From contig CAZTVF010000009.1 in assembly GCA_964616985.1 (NCBI GenBank), forward strand, positions 7,606 to 71,605: 64,000 nt of DNA. The letters run 5' to 3'. The position numbers and the translations under genes were made by a program. This DNA comes from CAZTVF01 sp964616985 (GTDB taxonomy: Bacteria > Planctomycetota > Phycisphaerae > SM23-33). Each line of letters opens with the position of its first letter. The stretch's first letter is position 1. A model generated the notes under the pieces. That model worked only from the letters and a program-made list of their open reading frames with translations, was not told where the DNA came from and ran no database searches. Positions 50,362 to 60,831 of the stretch are shown piece after piece.

Positions 50362-50500
50362 CAGTGCTCTCCTTGCGACCGGCTGGCTTGCCGGCACGCG
50401 TTCGTGATATCAAAGTCAAGGCCGCGAGCTTGCTCTTGTCAGGCGGTAACGGTCCAGAAGTATCTCCATCTGCGCAATCGCCTGATCGGTGCGGCACTGA

Positions 50501-51817
50501 TCATGGCTCTGGCGTGACAGTCAGCGTGTGCTTCAACGGCGACAGCAGCCCGCGGATGTTAGCGCGGGACTGGTCCAGGGAGGCGTCCATCTTCTTGCGG
50601 AGTCTGTCGATCATCGCGGCCGCGTCCGGGTCGTCGTACCAGGGCGTCGTTGGCGTCATGAGCTCCTGGACGTCGTCCAGCATGCGCTTGTATCGCGTCT
50701 CGAGCGTCTGCTTGGCGGTCACCGCCACGGCGGCCTTCTTGAAGGCTTCCGAGAAGGGGTTGCCGCCCACAAAGGCCTCGGCGAGGTTGATGCCGGACTG
50801 GAGTTCCTTGCGGGTGAAGACCTTGCTCGCAGTACCCCACGTGACCCTGGCGTTTTCGCTTTCCAGGTTCTTTACGGTCAGCGTGAAGCGGTTAAGCTCC
50901 TGGTTGAAAGGCACGAATGGCAGGATGCTGCGAGCGCTGTCTGGCGAGTTGGCGTCGCCCTCGAAGCAGAAGGGATAGCGGGCGCTCTCGATCTCGGCCT
51001 TGCCCTCTTGCGACGAGACGACCTTGTGGCCCCCCGCGGCGGAGGCGGGGCCTTTCATATCGATCATGATCGTACCGATGTTGCCGTCCACATCCATCGT
51101 CTTCAGCAGCGTGTAGGCGATCACGAGCGAGCCGCTGTAGCCAGGATGAATGCCGTCGCGACCGCAGATCGGGTAATCCTCTCCGATCGCCGCCTTGGAC
51201 TTGGCCATAGCGTCGAGCATGGCGCCGTTGACGTCGGCGAACGGCATCTCATTGGCTTGGGCGATCGTGCGGGCAAGGTCGCGCAGCTTCAAGATGCCGT
51301 CGTTGTAGACCTTGCGAACGGCAAAGCGGGGATCCATGGGGCAGGGCGAGCCGACGACGACGACGGCCCCCGCGTTCTTGAGGGTCTCGACGACGAAGCC
51401 CATGTGCGTGGAGTACTTCTCGCCGACTTGCGGCGTGAAGGGCGTGTAGCCACCGTCGGCCCCGCCCAGGCAGACGATGGCCACGTCGGGCTTGTAGGGG
51501 AGCAGGTGCAGCCTTTGCCTGCCGCGAAACGCCTGGACCGTGGCGCCGCTCCAGCCCATGTGACGGACTTGCAGGTCCAGTTCCGGCTGGCAGGCGGCGA
51601 GATAAAGCTCGATGAAGCCGCTGTAGACGCCGCCCTCCGTGATCGAATCTCCGGCGATGGCCACCCGGGCGCCTTTCTTGAGCACCGGCCCGGGCTTGGA
51701 TTCTGCGCCCGCCGCCGGCACGGACAAAGACCACGCCAGGCACGCCGCCAGCGAGGCTACAACAAGCCGACCGCCGAAGATGCGACTGCGCAAGCTCTTT
51801 CCATGGTCTCCGCTCAT
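50501..51817 (-). CDS. Secreted SGNH/GDSL hydrolase with C-terminal helical domain
   Basis: A 438-residue protein with a signal peptide ending near GAES. The SGNH blocks are block I IAGDSITEGG, block II Gly near GWSGATVQAFRG, block III VCLGGADG (Asn replaced by Ala) and block V CGRDGIHPGYSG with Asp and His. The last 150 residues are beta-rich and then strongly helical (ETRYKRMLDDVQELM). It probably hydrolyses ester groups of polysaccharides or lipids outside the cell. It is preceded by AAAGGA and separated by 139 bp from the URO-D-like gene. Confidence 0.85.
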   Translation of the reverse strand: MSGDHGKSLRSRIFGGRLVVASLAACLAWSLSVPAAGAESKPGPVLKKGARVAIAGDSITEGGVYSGFIELYLAACQPELDLQVRHMGWSGATVQAFRGRQRLHLLPYKPDVAIVCLGGADGGYTPFTPQVGEKYSTHMGFVVETLKNAGAVVVVGSPCPMDPRFAVRKVYNDGILKLRDLARTIAQANEMPFADVNGAMLDAMAKSKAAIGEDYPICGRDGIHPGYSGSLVIAYTLLKTMDVDGNIGTIMIDMKGPASAAGGHKVVSSQEGKAEIESARYPFCFEGDANSPDSARSILPFVPFNQELNRFTLTVKNLESENARVTWGTASKVFTRKELQSGINLAEAFVGGNPFSEAFKKAAVAVTAKQTLETRYKRMLDDVQELMTPTTPWYDDPDAAAMIDRLRKKMDASLDQSRANIRGLLSPLKHTLTVTPEP

Positions 51818-52170
51818 GATCTACCATCCTTTGGCCTAAGTTTGCATCGTTTCCGTTGGATCACGCTTCACCTGTGCGTGGCCCGCCGTCAGCGAAGTTC
51901 ACGATTGTACAGCGCAAGTCTCGGTCGCGCAATTCCCCGCCCCAAAAGATCGTCCCGGGATGATTCTGTCGGCTGCCCGGAAGTGTGGGGCCTCCGAAGC
52001 GTGGACGCGCCGGGGCGGCGTATTCGGTTCGTATTGAGCGGGAAGAGTGCATACTCGCGGCCGTTTCGGACCCGTTGGGGCCAGTGCACCTCGGGCGGCC
52101 ATCGGTTATGCTGGCAGGCCGGGCGAGAGGCGGCGCATTGCCGCTGTACGCCGGCATAGAGGAACCAGCG
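51818..52170. other. Divergent intergenic region, no gene seen
   Basis: This 353-bp space lies between the minus-strand SGNH gene and the plus-strand gene at 52171. A TATGCT at 52107-52112 is a possible -10 for the latter, with no good -35. No repeats from the named families and no coding signal were found. Confidence 0.5.
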
Positions 52171-53103
52171 ATGAAGATGGACGTATGCGAGCTTCGCGAG
52201 GCGATGCTGGCGGAACTGGCAATGCGGCGGGTCGACGGCCGCCAGGATAGCTACGCGGATCGGCCCGGCGAGGTCGAGAGCCTGTATGGACTCACCGGAG
52301 CCGTGCACGTCATGGCCGCAGTGTCGCGCCTGCCCGACCGCTCGATGCGCGACAGACTGGCGCGGCGCATCAACGAGCGATGGGCCGCGATGGAGGACGC
52401 GGCGGCTTCCAGCCACGCCTTGTGCATGGCCATCTCGGCGCTGCGGTTGTTAGGGGCCGATCTGGAGGCCAGCCCGCGGGCGCTGGCCCCCGTCGACGCG
52501 ACGGCGCTGCCCGCGTGGCTCGATGGCTTGGACTGGTCGACCACGCACAAGGAACTCTATGGCAGCGTTGTCCCGCTGCTGGCCGGCGGGCGGCTGGATC
52601 AGCGGTGGGTCCGCACGTTCGCTGATCGCGTCGGGGGGCGGCTCAACCCGGATAGGCCTCTGGAGACATGGTGCGCCGCCGACGCCCCCGCGTGGCGCGT
52701 GGTCAGCAGCGTCTACCACGTGCTGACGGTCTATGATGCCGGTCGCATCCCATATCCCCAGCCGCACATGCTGATGGACCGCTTGATGGGCCTGCGGTGG
52801 CACGAGGCGGCAGACGATGAGCCTCGCACCGCCTGCACCGACGCAGACCTAGCTTGGATGTTCCTGCATCTATGCGAGGTGATGCCCGAACGCATGCCGC
52901 AGGCCTTGGCCGTCATTCGTGCGCTGTCGCAGAAGCGGATCGCCGCCTGGCACAACGGCAGGGGGGCGATCCTCGCCGAGTCGACGCATCATCTCTACTG
53001 CTGCCTTTGGGGCACGGCCGTCTTCCAGGACTGCGTCCGCGACGACTACATAGGCCCTTACCTCCGCGATACCCTGAACGACCCGGGGCTGTTTGCGATC
53101 TGA
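52171..53103 (+). CDS. Hypothetical mainly alpha-helical protein, possible alpha/alpha-toroid
   Basis: A 310-residue protein with GAGGAAC 8 nt before the ATG. I do not recognise a family with certainty. The pattern of repeated helices with short loops, including AVHVMAAVSRLPDRSMRDRLA, VVSSVYHVLTVYDAGRI and LAWMFLHLCEVMPERM, resembles the alpha/alpha barrels of terpene cyclases, prenyltransferases and polysaccharide lyases. A late histidine pair and cysteines (HHLYCCLWGTAVFQDCV) could form an active or metal site. No signal peptide. It faces the convergent FAD-oxidoreductase gene 92 bp away. Confidence 0.6.
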   Translation: MKMDVCELREAMLAELAMRRVDGRQDSYADRPGEVESLYGLTGAVHVMAAVSRLPDRSMRDRLARRINERWAAMEDAAASSHALCMAISALRLLGADLEASPRALAPVDATALPAWLDGLDWSTTHKELYGSVVPLLAGGRLDQRWVRTFADRVGGRLNPDRPLETWCAADAPAWRVVSSVYHVLTVYDAGRIPYPQPHMLMDRLMGLRWHEAADDEPRTACTDADLAWMFLHLCEVMPERMPQALAVIRALSQKRIAAWHNGRGAILAESTHHLYCCLWGTAVFQDCVRDDYIGPYLRDTLNDPGLFAI

Positions 53104-53195
53104 CGGCCACGTGCTCTCGAGGCTTTCTGGATAGCGTGACAGCAGTTGTGCATCCCGCCGCCCGCCGAGGGAGTGAATACTCGGCATTCGTGGGA

Positions 53196-54536
53196 TCACG
53201 CTGGCAAGTATGCGTCGTTGGCGATGAGACGATCGCGCACCTGGCGTACGTCGACCGCGTGCACGTCGGCGCCCCAGCGGCCAGCCGCCAGCGCGGCCGC
53301 GGTGCCGGCGGCCTCCCCGGTGGTCAGACAGCAGGCCATGATGCGAACGCTGCCATTGACCGGCCGATCGGTCGAGATGCACCGCCCGGCCACCAGGACG
53401 TTCCGCAGGCCCCGCGGCGTCAGGCAGCGGTAGGGCACGCCGTAGCTCTCCCCCTTGCCGAGCTGCCTGACCTCTTTTTCGAACTTTTCTTTCGCCGCCT
53501 GGGGATCCTTCTGGCGGGCCAGGAATGCGCTGATGTCGCCCTTGCCGTGCACGTCGACGCAATAGGCGTTCCGCGCGATCTCATCCTCGAAGCTTCGCCG
53601 TTGGCGAAAGTCATCTATCGTCAGCATGTAATCGCCGACGATCCGGCGCGTCTCGCGCACTCCCAGCAGCGCCCCGGTGGCCGCCAGGAAGGCGTCGCGG
53701 AACGCCGGGTGATACTCGGCAAAGGCCTGGCGGTATTGCGCGGCCTGCTGGCGTCCGCGGATGAGCGCCGCCGACACGCTGGCAGGGTCGGTGTTGTCCA
53801 CGTCATAGATGTGCCCGAAATTGTAGCTGTAGGTCCTGGGCCCGATCTGCTTGCTGCATGAGTGCTGGTCGATGATGAAGGGGAAGCGGTCACTGGCCAC
53901 GGCCTTGTGCACCGGGCTGTCCGGATCGAAGAAGTGAAGGCTCGGCGGGGCGCCGGCGGGGCGGCTGGGGTTGTACCAGCAGTCGTACGGCTCGACGTTG
54001 CCCAGCATGAAGCAGTGCGTTGCCGGCTGCAGGACGCCTTGTGCATCGCCCTTCTCGAAGGCCGCGCCCGCCCATGCGGCCAGATCGCCATCACCGGTGC
54101 CGTCGACGTATACCTTGGCACGGTACGCGCGCAGCCCAGCCTTGCTGCTCACCAGCAGCGCATCAACCTGCCCATCGTCCGCCCGTTCGACCGAGCAAAG
54201 CTGCGAATGGAAGACGACCTGGGCTCCCGCCTCGGTCACCAGGCGGTCGTAGAGCCGCTTGAGGAACTCCGGATCGATGGCCGGGTCCCACGTCAGCACC
54301 TGTTTCCAGTGGTTGCACAACTCCTGCCGAATCCGCTCGGCGATCCCGCGGGCGATGATCCTCTCGCCGTCGGCATATCCGCAGAACCAGGGCACCAGCC
54401 CCAGCGTTCCCATGCCTCCCAGTGCGCCGGTGGCCTCGATCAGCAACGTGCGTGCGCCCTCGCGCGCGGCCGCGGTCGCGGCGGCGCAGCCGGCAGGACC
54501 GCCGCCGACGACGATGACGTCCCAGTCGTCCTGCAT
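53196..54536 (-). CDS. FAD-dependent oxidoreductase (FAD_oxidored family)
   Basis: A 446-residue protein with an N-terminal dinucleotide-binding fold VIVVGGGPAGCAAATAAARE and a second FAD contact GGMGTLGLVPWFCG. Later motifs VYVDGTGDGDLAAWAGA, MLTIDDFRQ and LVAGRCISTDRPVNGSVR are typical of the FAD_oxidored family, often found with glycosidases in planctomycetes. The ATG at 54536 has AGGA 8 nt upstream; a GTG at 54620 with AAAGGAC is also possible and would add 28 residues. The substrate is unknown. Confidence 0.85.
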   Translation of the reverse strand: MQDDWDVIVVGGGPAGCAAATAAAREGARTLLIEATGALGGMGTLGLVPWFCGYADGERIIARGIAERIRQELCNHWKQVLTWDPAIDPEFLKRLYDRLVTEAGAQVVFHSQLCSVERADDGQVDALLVSSKAGLRAYRAKVYVDGTGDGDLAAWAGAAFEKGDAQGVLQPATHCFMLGNVEPYDCWYNPSRPAGAPPSLHFFDPDSPVHKAVASDRFPFIIDQHSCSKQIGPRTYSYNFGHIYDVDNTDPASVSAALIRGRQQAAQYRQAFAEYHPAFRDAFLAATGALLGVRETRRIVGDYMLTIDDFRQRRSFEDEIARNAYCVDVHGKGDISAFLARQKDPQAAKEKFEKEVRQLGKGESYGVPYRCLTPRGLRNVLVAGRCISTDRPVNGSVRIMACCLTTGEAAGTAAALAAGRWGADVHAVDVRQVRDRLIANDAYLPA

Positions 54537-54792
54537 CGGGATATTCCTGGGTCGAACGGCGTATTGTGCCTGCCAGGTGTCGGGTTGGTTCGGGCGCTGC
54601 GATTCATCACGTTTTGTCACAGAGGTACGTCCTTTCGCGTTGCCGTCGGTGCTCGCTGGACGATAATGGCCAACGAGGGAGCCATGACGAGAGACACTCG
54701 ACGAAGATCATCCGGTCGGCAATCTGCCGCACGCTGCTGGTCTCGCCGTCAAAATCGAATCGGATCAATCCGTGTGGAGTCTAACGACCTCA

Positions 54793-57702
54793 TCATGTTT
54801 CCGCACGGGGTACGAACCAGGCCTGGAAACTCACGTCAGTATCCTGCGCCAACCGCGAGGACGCCGCCACGGCGAAATCCGCCGCACCCCCTACGGGAAT
54901 GGCGACACGCCAAGCCTGCCACGTCGCGGGATACGTAAAGTCACCCAACACCGGCGTGGCTTCCGCCGTGGCGCCGTTCAAGGTGAACGTCGCCTTGAGC
55001 AGCGATCCGATGTTGCCCTTCGGCGCCGCTCGCCCACCCCGTGTCACACATGCGGCAATGGCCAGCGTGCCCCCACCCTGCGACGCCGGCGCCATGCCGG
55101 ACACCGTGAACCCGCGGGTCTGATCTGCCGCATCGACCTCCGTCACCGTCAGGCTGACCGGACCGCTGGGTTCGGCGAATCGCCGGCGAGAGATCGCTTC
55201 ACGCCAGTCCGCGCCGGCAGCCGGCGTCTCACCGTCCGCCACCACTTCGTAAAGCGCCACCGCGAACGGGCGCAGGCAGTCGACAGGCGTTCTGCTGTCC
55301 GCCCCCGAAAGCCGGGCCGGTGCTGGATAGTGACGATAGACACGAAACCCGGCGCCGGCAGCCAATCCGAACGTCGTGGGCGTGTCGAAGGCCATGGCGT
55401 AATCTCGCCACCCGAAATTGTTGACCGCTACAAAGGCGCGGCGGCCGTCGGAACAGGCGTAGCCGTAGGGCTCGTTGCGCCACGGATCCCCAAGAATGAG
55501 ATGCGGCTGGGCGAAGCAATCCGGGTAGTCGCGCAACAGTCGTAGGAACGCGCCCATGTCGCGCAAGTCGGCCTCGCCCAGGCGATCCTCGCCCAGCCAC
55601 GGCTGGAAGAGCAGCGACCCGCGGCACAGGTCCATGACGATCCCTTCGCGCCAGCGATCGGTCCCGATCGAGCTGTTCCACGGCCAGCGCGACAGCCAGA
55701 CGCCGAGCGAGTCCTTGCCCAGGCGCGGGATGTCGGCGGCGAAGACCGTCCCCTGGTCGAGGGTCAGCGCCACGCCGTCGCGGGCGTAGAGCGACGGCGT
55801 GGGCGAGGGTGAAGCCGCTTCGATCAGCAGTCCGCACTCGAATTCAGTGTCGCCGTGCAGCAGCCACCAGGGCGAGCGGTAGCCCCAGTAGAGCATGATG
55901 AACGCCTCCGGGCAGGCGGCATCCAGCGCGGCGAAAAAGTCGATGACGCTGTTGTAGATCGCCTCAGTAGAATAGACCCCGGGCCAGTGGCCATGACTCC
56001 CGTTGTGGCAGGTCGACACCAGATTGTCGAATTTCAGCAGCCGCGCCCCCTCCTCCCGAAGGTGGTGGAGAAAGGCGCTGCGGAAGATTGAGCGGATCGG
56101 TTCGGCGGCGCGGCAGATCGGGCTCACGCCCCACTCCGCATTCGCCGGCGGTGTGGCCGCATAGGAGGGATTGCCGATCCGGCAGTTCTTCACCAGCGGA
56201 TTGTGACCGATCTGCCAGGAGGGGAACATCGAGCTGTCCACCCATAGACCATGGCGCGTGCCGGTTGCCGTCAAGGCGGCGCGCGCCTTCGCGAAGCCCT
56301 CGGGAAAGCGGTGGTTGAAACGCACCAAGTCAGCAGTCGGATCTTGCCAGAAATCCACTGAGACCAGGTCGAACGTCGAACCGGTCGCGTCCCTGAAGTC
56401 ACGCAGCCAATCGGCGCAATTCAGGCAGACCTCTTCTGACAGCTCGGCCTCCAGGCTCTGCCCGGGCGGAATGGGCCAGCACCCAAAGGGTTCCAGGATG
56501 GCATAGGGCCGGTTGTGGCCGCGCCGCACCCGCCTCATTCGCGGCTTGAGGTGGTTGAGGAATGCCTCGCGAGCGCCGCCAGCCGCCGCCACGCCCAGCA
56601 CCGCGTTCATGCACGTGAAGGATTGGCCCGGCTCCAGTAGGGCGCCGGGGAACTGTCGCAACTGGATGCGCCCGGCCTCGCCCATGGCCCAGCCGGCCGG
56701 ATGGTCGAGCGACAGGAAAAAGGCGTCGTCGGCATAGACGGGGAAACCCATGTTACCCTCGCTGACCTCCGCCCCGGTCGCGTAGTCGCCCAGCCGCACC
56801 TGCATCAGGCGCACCGGGCGATTGCCGCTGTTGGTCAGCGTCGTGGATTTGATCAGGGTTCGTCCGTCATCGGCCGGGCGATAGCACAACTCGGCGCGGA
56901 GCGCCGCCTCCGCGTCGGCCAGCAGAATCCGCAGGCCACCGTCTTCCGCCGTCACCGACTCGACCGTGAACATGAGCTTCTTCTCCGGCCGCTCGCCAAA
57001 GGCGATGTGCTGGAAGTAGGGCGGCATCAGGCAATGCGGATAGGCCAGGTGGTAGGCGTGATCGGCATCGAGTTCCTCCATACGCTGGTCGCGGGCGATC
57101 GCGCCGCCGAGCTGCAGGGCGAGGATGTTCACCTGGCCGAAACGGAGCTGCCCATAGAGCGGCTGCTCCGGCCGGATCTCGAAAGTCCCCGGCTCAAACC
57201 AGCGTCCTTCGACCCGGCGCTCGCCCGCGAGCAGGCCATTGAGAAACACCCGCGTTTCCCTGAAATCGCCCACCCCGAAACCGCCGAGGGTCAGGGTCAG
57301 CGGCTCGCCGCGCAGCGACTCCGGCAGGAACACCCGGGTACGCGCCCAAGCCCAGTGGCCCTGATCGGCGCTGGCGGTCAGGTTGAACAGTCCGGTGCAG
57401 GGCGCCCACCGGGAGGCTTCCTTGAGCTGTTCGGCGACGTCCGGATAGTCGGGGCGGTGATAGACGGCCCTGAAACCCGCCTCGTCGTCTGCGGGGACCG
57501 GTTCGCTCTGTCCGCGCTGGATATGCCACCCCTCGATCCAGATCCGATCGCAGGCGGCGTCCACCTCAACTTCAAGCTCCGCTCCACCGCCCAGTTCGAG
57601 CGTCCTTCCCGTGAGGCGGTTGTCCCACCGCAGAGCCGTAAGTTGGGCCCCTGCGCTCAACGCCAAGCCCATCATCGCTGTCTTCACACACCGTGTCTTC
57701 AT
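54793..57702 (-). CDS. Large GH36-like (clan GH-D) glycosidase
   Basis: A 969-residue protein with GAGGAATC upstream and a short N-terminal hydrophobic stretch that may be a signal. Residues about 20-440 are beta-rich and contain a jelly-roll-like domain near GDFRETRVFLNGLLAGERRV. The central barrel (about 445-760) has FDLVSVDFWQDPTAD, GTRHGLWVDSSMFPSW, and ARLLKFDNLVSTCH, where K-x-D is the clan GH-D nucleophile motif. CPEAFIMLYWGYRSPWWLL follows, and then GIVMDLCRG. The C-terminal 200 residues are beta-sandwich. It probably removes alpha-linked galactose or a similar sugar. It stands alone between the FAD-oxidoreductase and sensor genes. Confidence 0.8.
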   Translation of the reverse strand: MKTRCVKTAMMGLALSAGAQLTALRWDNRLTGRTLELGGGAELEVEVDAACDRIWIEGWHIQRGQSEPVPADDEAGFRAVYHRPDYPDVAEQLKEASRWAPCTGLFNLTASADQGHWAWARTRVFLPESLRGEPLTLTLGGFGVGDFRETRVFLNGLLAGERRVEGRWFEPGTFEIRPEQPLYGQLRFGQVNILALQLGGAIARDQRMEELDADHAYHLAYPHCLMPPYFQHIAFGERPEKKLMFTVESVTAEDGGLRILLADAEAALRAELCYRPADDGRTLIKSTTLTNSGNRPVRLMQVRLGDYATGAEVSEGNMGFPVYADDAFFLSLDHPAGWAMGEAGRIQLRQFPGALLEPGQSFTCMNAVLGVAAAGGAREAFLNHLKPRMRRVRRGHNRPYAILEPFGCWPIPPGQSLEAELSEEVCLNCADWLRDFRDATGSTFDLVSVDFWQDPTADLVRFNHRFPEGFAKARAALTATGTRHGLWVDSSMFPSWQIGHNPLVKNCRIGNPSYAATPPANAEWGVSPICRAAEPIRSIFRSAFLHHLREEGARLLKFDNLVSTCHNGSHGHWPGVYSTEAIYNSVIDFFAALDAACPEAFIMLYWGYRSPWWLLHGDTEFECGLLIEAASPSPTPSLYARDGVALTLDQGTVFAADIPRLGKDSLGVWLSRWPWNSSIGTDRWREGIVMDLCRGSLLFQPWLGEDRLGEADLRDMGAFLRLLRDYPDCFAQPHLILGDPWRNEPYGYACSDGRRAFVAVNNFGWRDYAMAFDTPTTFGLAAGAGFRVYRHYPAPARLSGADSRTPVDCLRPFAVALYEVVADGETPAAGADWREAISRRRFAEPSGPVSLTVTEVDAADQTRGFTVSGMAPASQGGGTLAIAACVTRGGRAAPKGNIGSLLKATFTLNGATAEATPVLGDFTYPATWQAWRVAIPVGGAADFAVAASSRLAQDTDVSFQAWFVPRAET

Positions 57703-57862
57703 GATGATTCCTCAAAACGCACGAAAAGCTACGACAGCGGCGACAGCAGCTTCGACATGCTCGCCGGACTGCTGACTGACGGCCAGCACCGCCCTCTCTC
57801 ATATCGCAACACGTCAGGGCAATCGGAAAATCTTGTATGCCACCGTGTATGAAACACGGGGG

Positions 57863-60823
57863 CTAGACGTTCGCGCCGCCGAGAAAGTCGTACGAGACTC
57901 GCTTTTGCACGGCCTCGATCTCGGTGAACGATTCCTTGAGAATCGCCCTCTCAATGTGCCCCAGCGCGTGAGGGTCGATCAGGTTGTCGGGCGGGCGCTG
58001 GGCCGCGAGGAGCTCGCACTGGTGGCGGAGGCGGAGGCGCATGAGCGCCTCGTAGGCGGCCTGCATCTCCTGCTGCGTCGAGTTCAGAAGGACGCCCGCG
58101 GCGGCCAAGGCGGCCAGGCGGTCGAGCGTGCCGGTCTCGGCCTGGGCGTTCTTGAGGGCGTAGAGCCGGGCGAAGCTCACGATGGGCATCATCGCGGCCT
58201 TGAGGTCCAGCATGCCGGCTGAGTCGCCGCTGCCCCCACCGGTGACGATCCGCCCGAACAGGCCCAGCGGCGGCTTGAACAGCAGCGAATTGGCCGCGAA
58301 ATGGGCGAAGAACGCCGGCGTCTGAAACACCGCCTGTTGCACGTGCGACCGCAGTCTGGAGGCAAGCCCCGACTGGCCGAACACCCCGCGAAGGTCAAAG
58401 AAGATGCTGAAGTCCAGCAGCTCGCGAGGTTCGGCCTTGGCGATCCACTGGTCAAAGTACCGCTTCCACGTGGTGAGGCCCTGGCACCAGCGGTCGTTGC
58501 TGGCCATGATGCCGCCCGAACAGGGGGCGTAGCCCGCACGGGCCAGGCCTTCGCAGACGCGCTGCCCCAGTTGGCGGAAGTACGGCAGGACCGCGACGGG
58601 ATCGACGCGAGCGCCGTCGTCGTCATAGATGATGGCATTGTCCTGGTCGGTGCAAAGGGTCTGCTCCTGGCGGCCCTGGCTGCCGAGGGCGATGAAGTCG
58701 AAGGGAACCGGCGAAGGTCCCAGTTCTCGCGTTGCCAACTCCACGAGGCGCACCGTGGCCGCGTCGCAGACCGATGCGAGCATCCGCGTGACGTGCCGAG
58801 GGCTGACGCCGCAGTCCAGGAACGAGCGAACGAGGGGCTCGCCGCGGCGGCAGTACGCGGCCACCACTTCGGCGCTGGGCGCCTGCGAGACCTCGCGTGC
58901 CAGATCGGTCGCGGCGCCTTCGGGGATCTGCACGAGGCGGTCGATCATCGCCCGCCGCTGCTGGTCGCCCGATGCGACCGACGAGGGACGGGCCAGCAGG
59001 ACCAGGCCGCTGCGTCCGGCCAGGTCGATCGGCCGGAGCGCCACCTGGCATGACAAGGTCGAATGGTCTCGGCGGGCCAGCAGGGCCGTCGCGGTTCCGG
59101 GCGCGGCCTGGGCCCCGAGCCGCTCGATCTGTTCCCAGATCGCGGGATTGTCGCGGGGCGTCCCCAGCAGATCGGCCAAGTCCATCAGTTCCAGTTCGGC
59201 GGCGTTGTAGCCCAGCATTTCCAGCAGCATGGGATTGGCATAGCGGCATCGTCCCTCGAGGACGAGCAGCGTGCCCTCGGTGGCCGCCTCGACCAGCGAA
59301 CGATAGCGATGGCTGCTCTCGCGGAGGTGCTGCTCGGCGTCGCGGCGCCTCCGTTCGAGGCCGAGACTCTCGCGCATCACATACGACAGCAGCGCCGCCA
59401 GCAGCACGGAGATTGCGATCGACGCGTAGACCAGATTCCGCTCGATGCGGGCGATCTCCTGCTGGACGTCCTCGATGTAGATGCCTGTGCCGAGGATCCA
59501 TCCCCAGGGCTCAAAGCCGCGAATGTACGATTCCTTGGGCGCCAGTCGGGCCGGATCGTCCTTCCACTGCCAGACGTACTCGACGTAGCCTTCGCTCTTG
59601 CGGCGCACCACGTCGGCGAACTCCACGAAGATCCGCGTGCCTCGCGGGTCGCGGAATTCCGTCACGTCCTGGCCGTTGAGGTCCGTCCGGTACGGATGCA
59701 TGACGATGCGGGGGTGCATGTCCTGCAGCCAGAAATAGTCTTTGCCTTCGCGGCCGTACCGCATCGATTCGACGCGAGTCTTGGCCAGTTCCTGGGCCGC
59801 CGGGCGCGTGAGGAGGCCGGCACGTTCCTGGCGATGCGCCTCGGTCAGGATGCTCCAGGCGGAATTGGTGAGCTCGCGGATCATCTCGCGTTTGCGGTCG
59901 AGCAGGGCCCGCTCCATCGTCGGCAGGAACAGAACGAACGTTGTGCCGACGAACAGCGAGATGGCCAGCACCGTCGGCAGGATGATGTGGAGCACGAACG
60001 GTCGCAGGTGCGGGCGGCACGGCGGGCGTGCATCGTCGCCAGGGCGGGCCCCGGGTGACGAGGGGCTCTGGGGTGCACGCCTCTGCCCCGTCACGGCCTG
60101 GCGGAACGCGACCCACAGCGGCCGCGGCATGTTCACGCCGAACCCCGCGCCTCCGCCGGGCGATGCCTGGTGCTGATCGGCCCCGCCGCACACCAGGAGT
60201 TCCAGGTCCTTGGCCATCTCGCACAGGCGCGACTGGTCCTCGAGCGAGAAAGGCGCATAGACCGCCTCGATGCCATCGAGGCCCAGTCCGCGAAGCTCCT
60301 CCAGCAGCGAACGCAAGTCCCCGGGGTCGCTCTCGAAGATCAACGGATGCGCCAGGAACGCCTTGCCGCCGGCGCGATGAATGAGGGCAATGGCGTCGGC
60401 GATGTCGATCTGGCCGTGGGCGCCCGCGGCGCTGCCGGCAAGGTCGGGTCCCCCAGATCGCTGTCTCAGGTTGGTGGCGATGCTGTGGACGTCGCCCAGA
60501 CCGTTAGGCCGGCGATCCCGCCAGTGCCGCAGCGACTCCAGTATCGCCAGTAGTTCGGGGCAGTGGGGGTCCAGGCCGTACGCCAGCAGGTGTGCTTCCT
60601 TGTCGTGGCAGCGGACGGTCAACTCCAGCCCGGTGACGCAGCCGATGCCGCGGCGGTCGGCCGCGGCGCGGAAATTCGCCAGTCCCTCGACGGTATCGTG
60701 ATCCGTCAGGGCGGCGAAGGCGACGCCCGCCTGCGCCAAGCGCTCCGCCAGCTCCTCGGGCGACAGCTCGCCGTCGCTCAGCCGCGAGTGGCAGTGCAGA
60801 TCAACACGGATGCCATGCGTCAT
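57863..60823 (-). CDS. PHP phosphoesterase-Cache-PAS-DUF294 nucleotidyltransferase fusion
   Basis: A 986-residue membrane protein. Residues 1-245 are a PHP domain with metal motifs DLHCHSRLSDG (8-18), TDHDTV (40-45), FLAHPL (156-161) and GADQH (214-218). A transmembrane helix (about 276-298) leads to an extracytoplasmic sCache_2 domain (about 300-455; KDYFWLQDMHPRIVMHPYRT). A second helix (about 464-483) is followed by a PAS domain (about 500-610). The C-terminal half is DUF294: a GlnD-like nucleotidyltransferase with GSQGRQEQTLCTDQDNA (714-730) and its DUF294_C helical partner. The gene follows actP by 22 nt and also has its own -10. I infer a sensor that links an external ligand, perhaps the ActP solute, to nucleotide transfer and phosphoester hydrolysis. 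Confidence 0.88.
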   Translation of the reverse strand: MTHGIRVDLHCHSRLSDGELSPEELAERLAQAGVAFAALTDHDTVEGLANFRAAADRRGIGCVTGLELTVRCHDKEAHLLAYGLDPHCPELLAILESLRHWRDRRPNGLGDVHSIATNLRQRSGGPDLAGSAAGAHGQIDIADAIALIHRAGGKAFLAHPLIFESDPGDLRSLLEELRGLGLDGIEAVYAPFSLEDQSRLCEMAKDLELLVCGGADQHQASPGGGAGFGVNMPRPLWVAFRQAVTGQRRAPQSPSSPGARPGDDARPPCRPHLRPFVLHIILPTVLAISLFVGTTFVLFLPTMERALLDRKREMIRELTNSAWSILTEAHRQERAGLLTRPAAQELAKTRVESMRYGREGKDYFWLQDMHPRIVMHPYRTDLNGQDVTEFRDPRGTRIFVEFADVVRRKSEGYVEYVWQWKDDPARLAPKESYIRGFEPWGWILGTGIYIEDVQQEIARIERNLVYASIAISVLLAALLSYVMRESLGLERRRRDAEQHLRESSHRYRSLVEAATEGTLLVLEGRCRYANPMLLEMLGYNAAELELMDLADLLGTPRDNPAIWEQIERLGAQAAPGTATALLARRDHSTLSCQVALRPIDLAGRSGLVLLARPSSVASGDQQRRAMIDRLVQIPEGAATDLAREVSQAPSAEVVAAYCRRGEPLVRSFLDCGVSPRHVTRMLASVCDAATVRLVELATRELGPSPVPFDFIALGSQGRQEQTLCTDQDNAIIYDDDGARVDPVAVLPYFRQLGQRVCEGLARAGYAPCSGGIMASNDRWCQGLTTWKRYFDQWIAKAEPRELLDFSIFFDLRGVFGQSGLASRLRSHVQQAVFQTPAFFAHFAANSLLFKPPLGLFGRIVTGGGSGDSAGMLDLKAAMMPIVSFARLYALKNAQAETGTLDRLAALAAAGVLLNSTQQEMQAAYEALMRLRLRHQCELLAAQRPPDNLIDPHALGHIERAILKESFTEIEAVQKRVSYDFLGGANV

Positions 60824-60831
60824 AGAGGGCT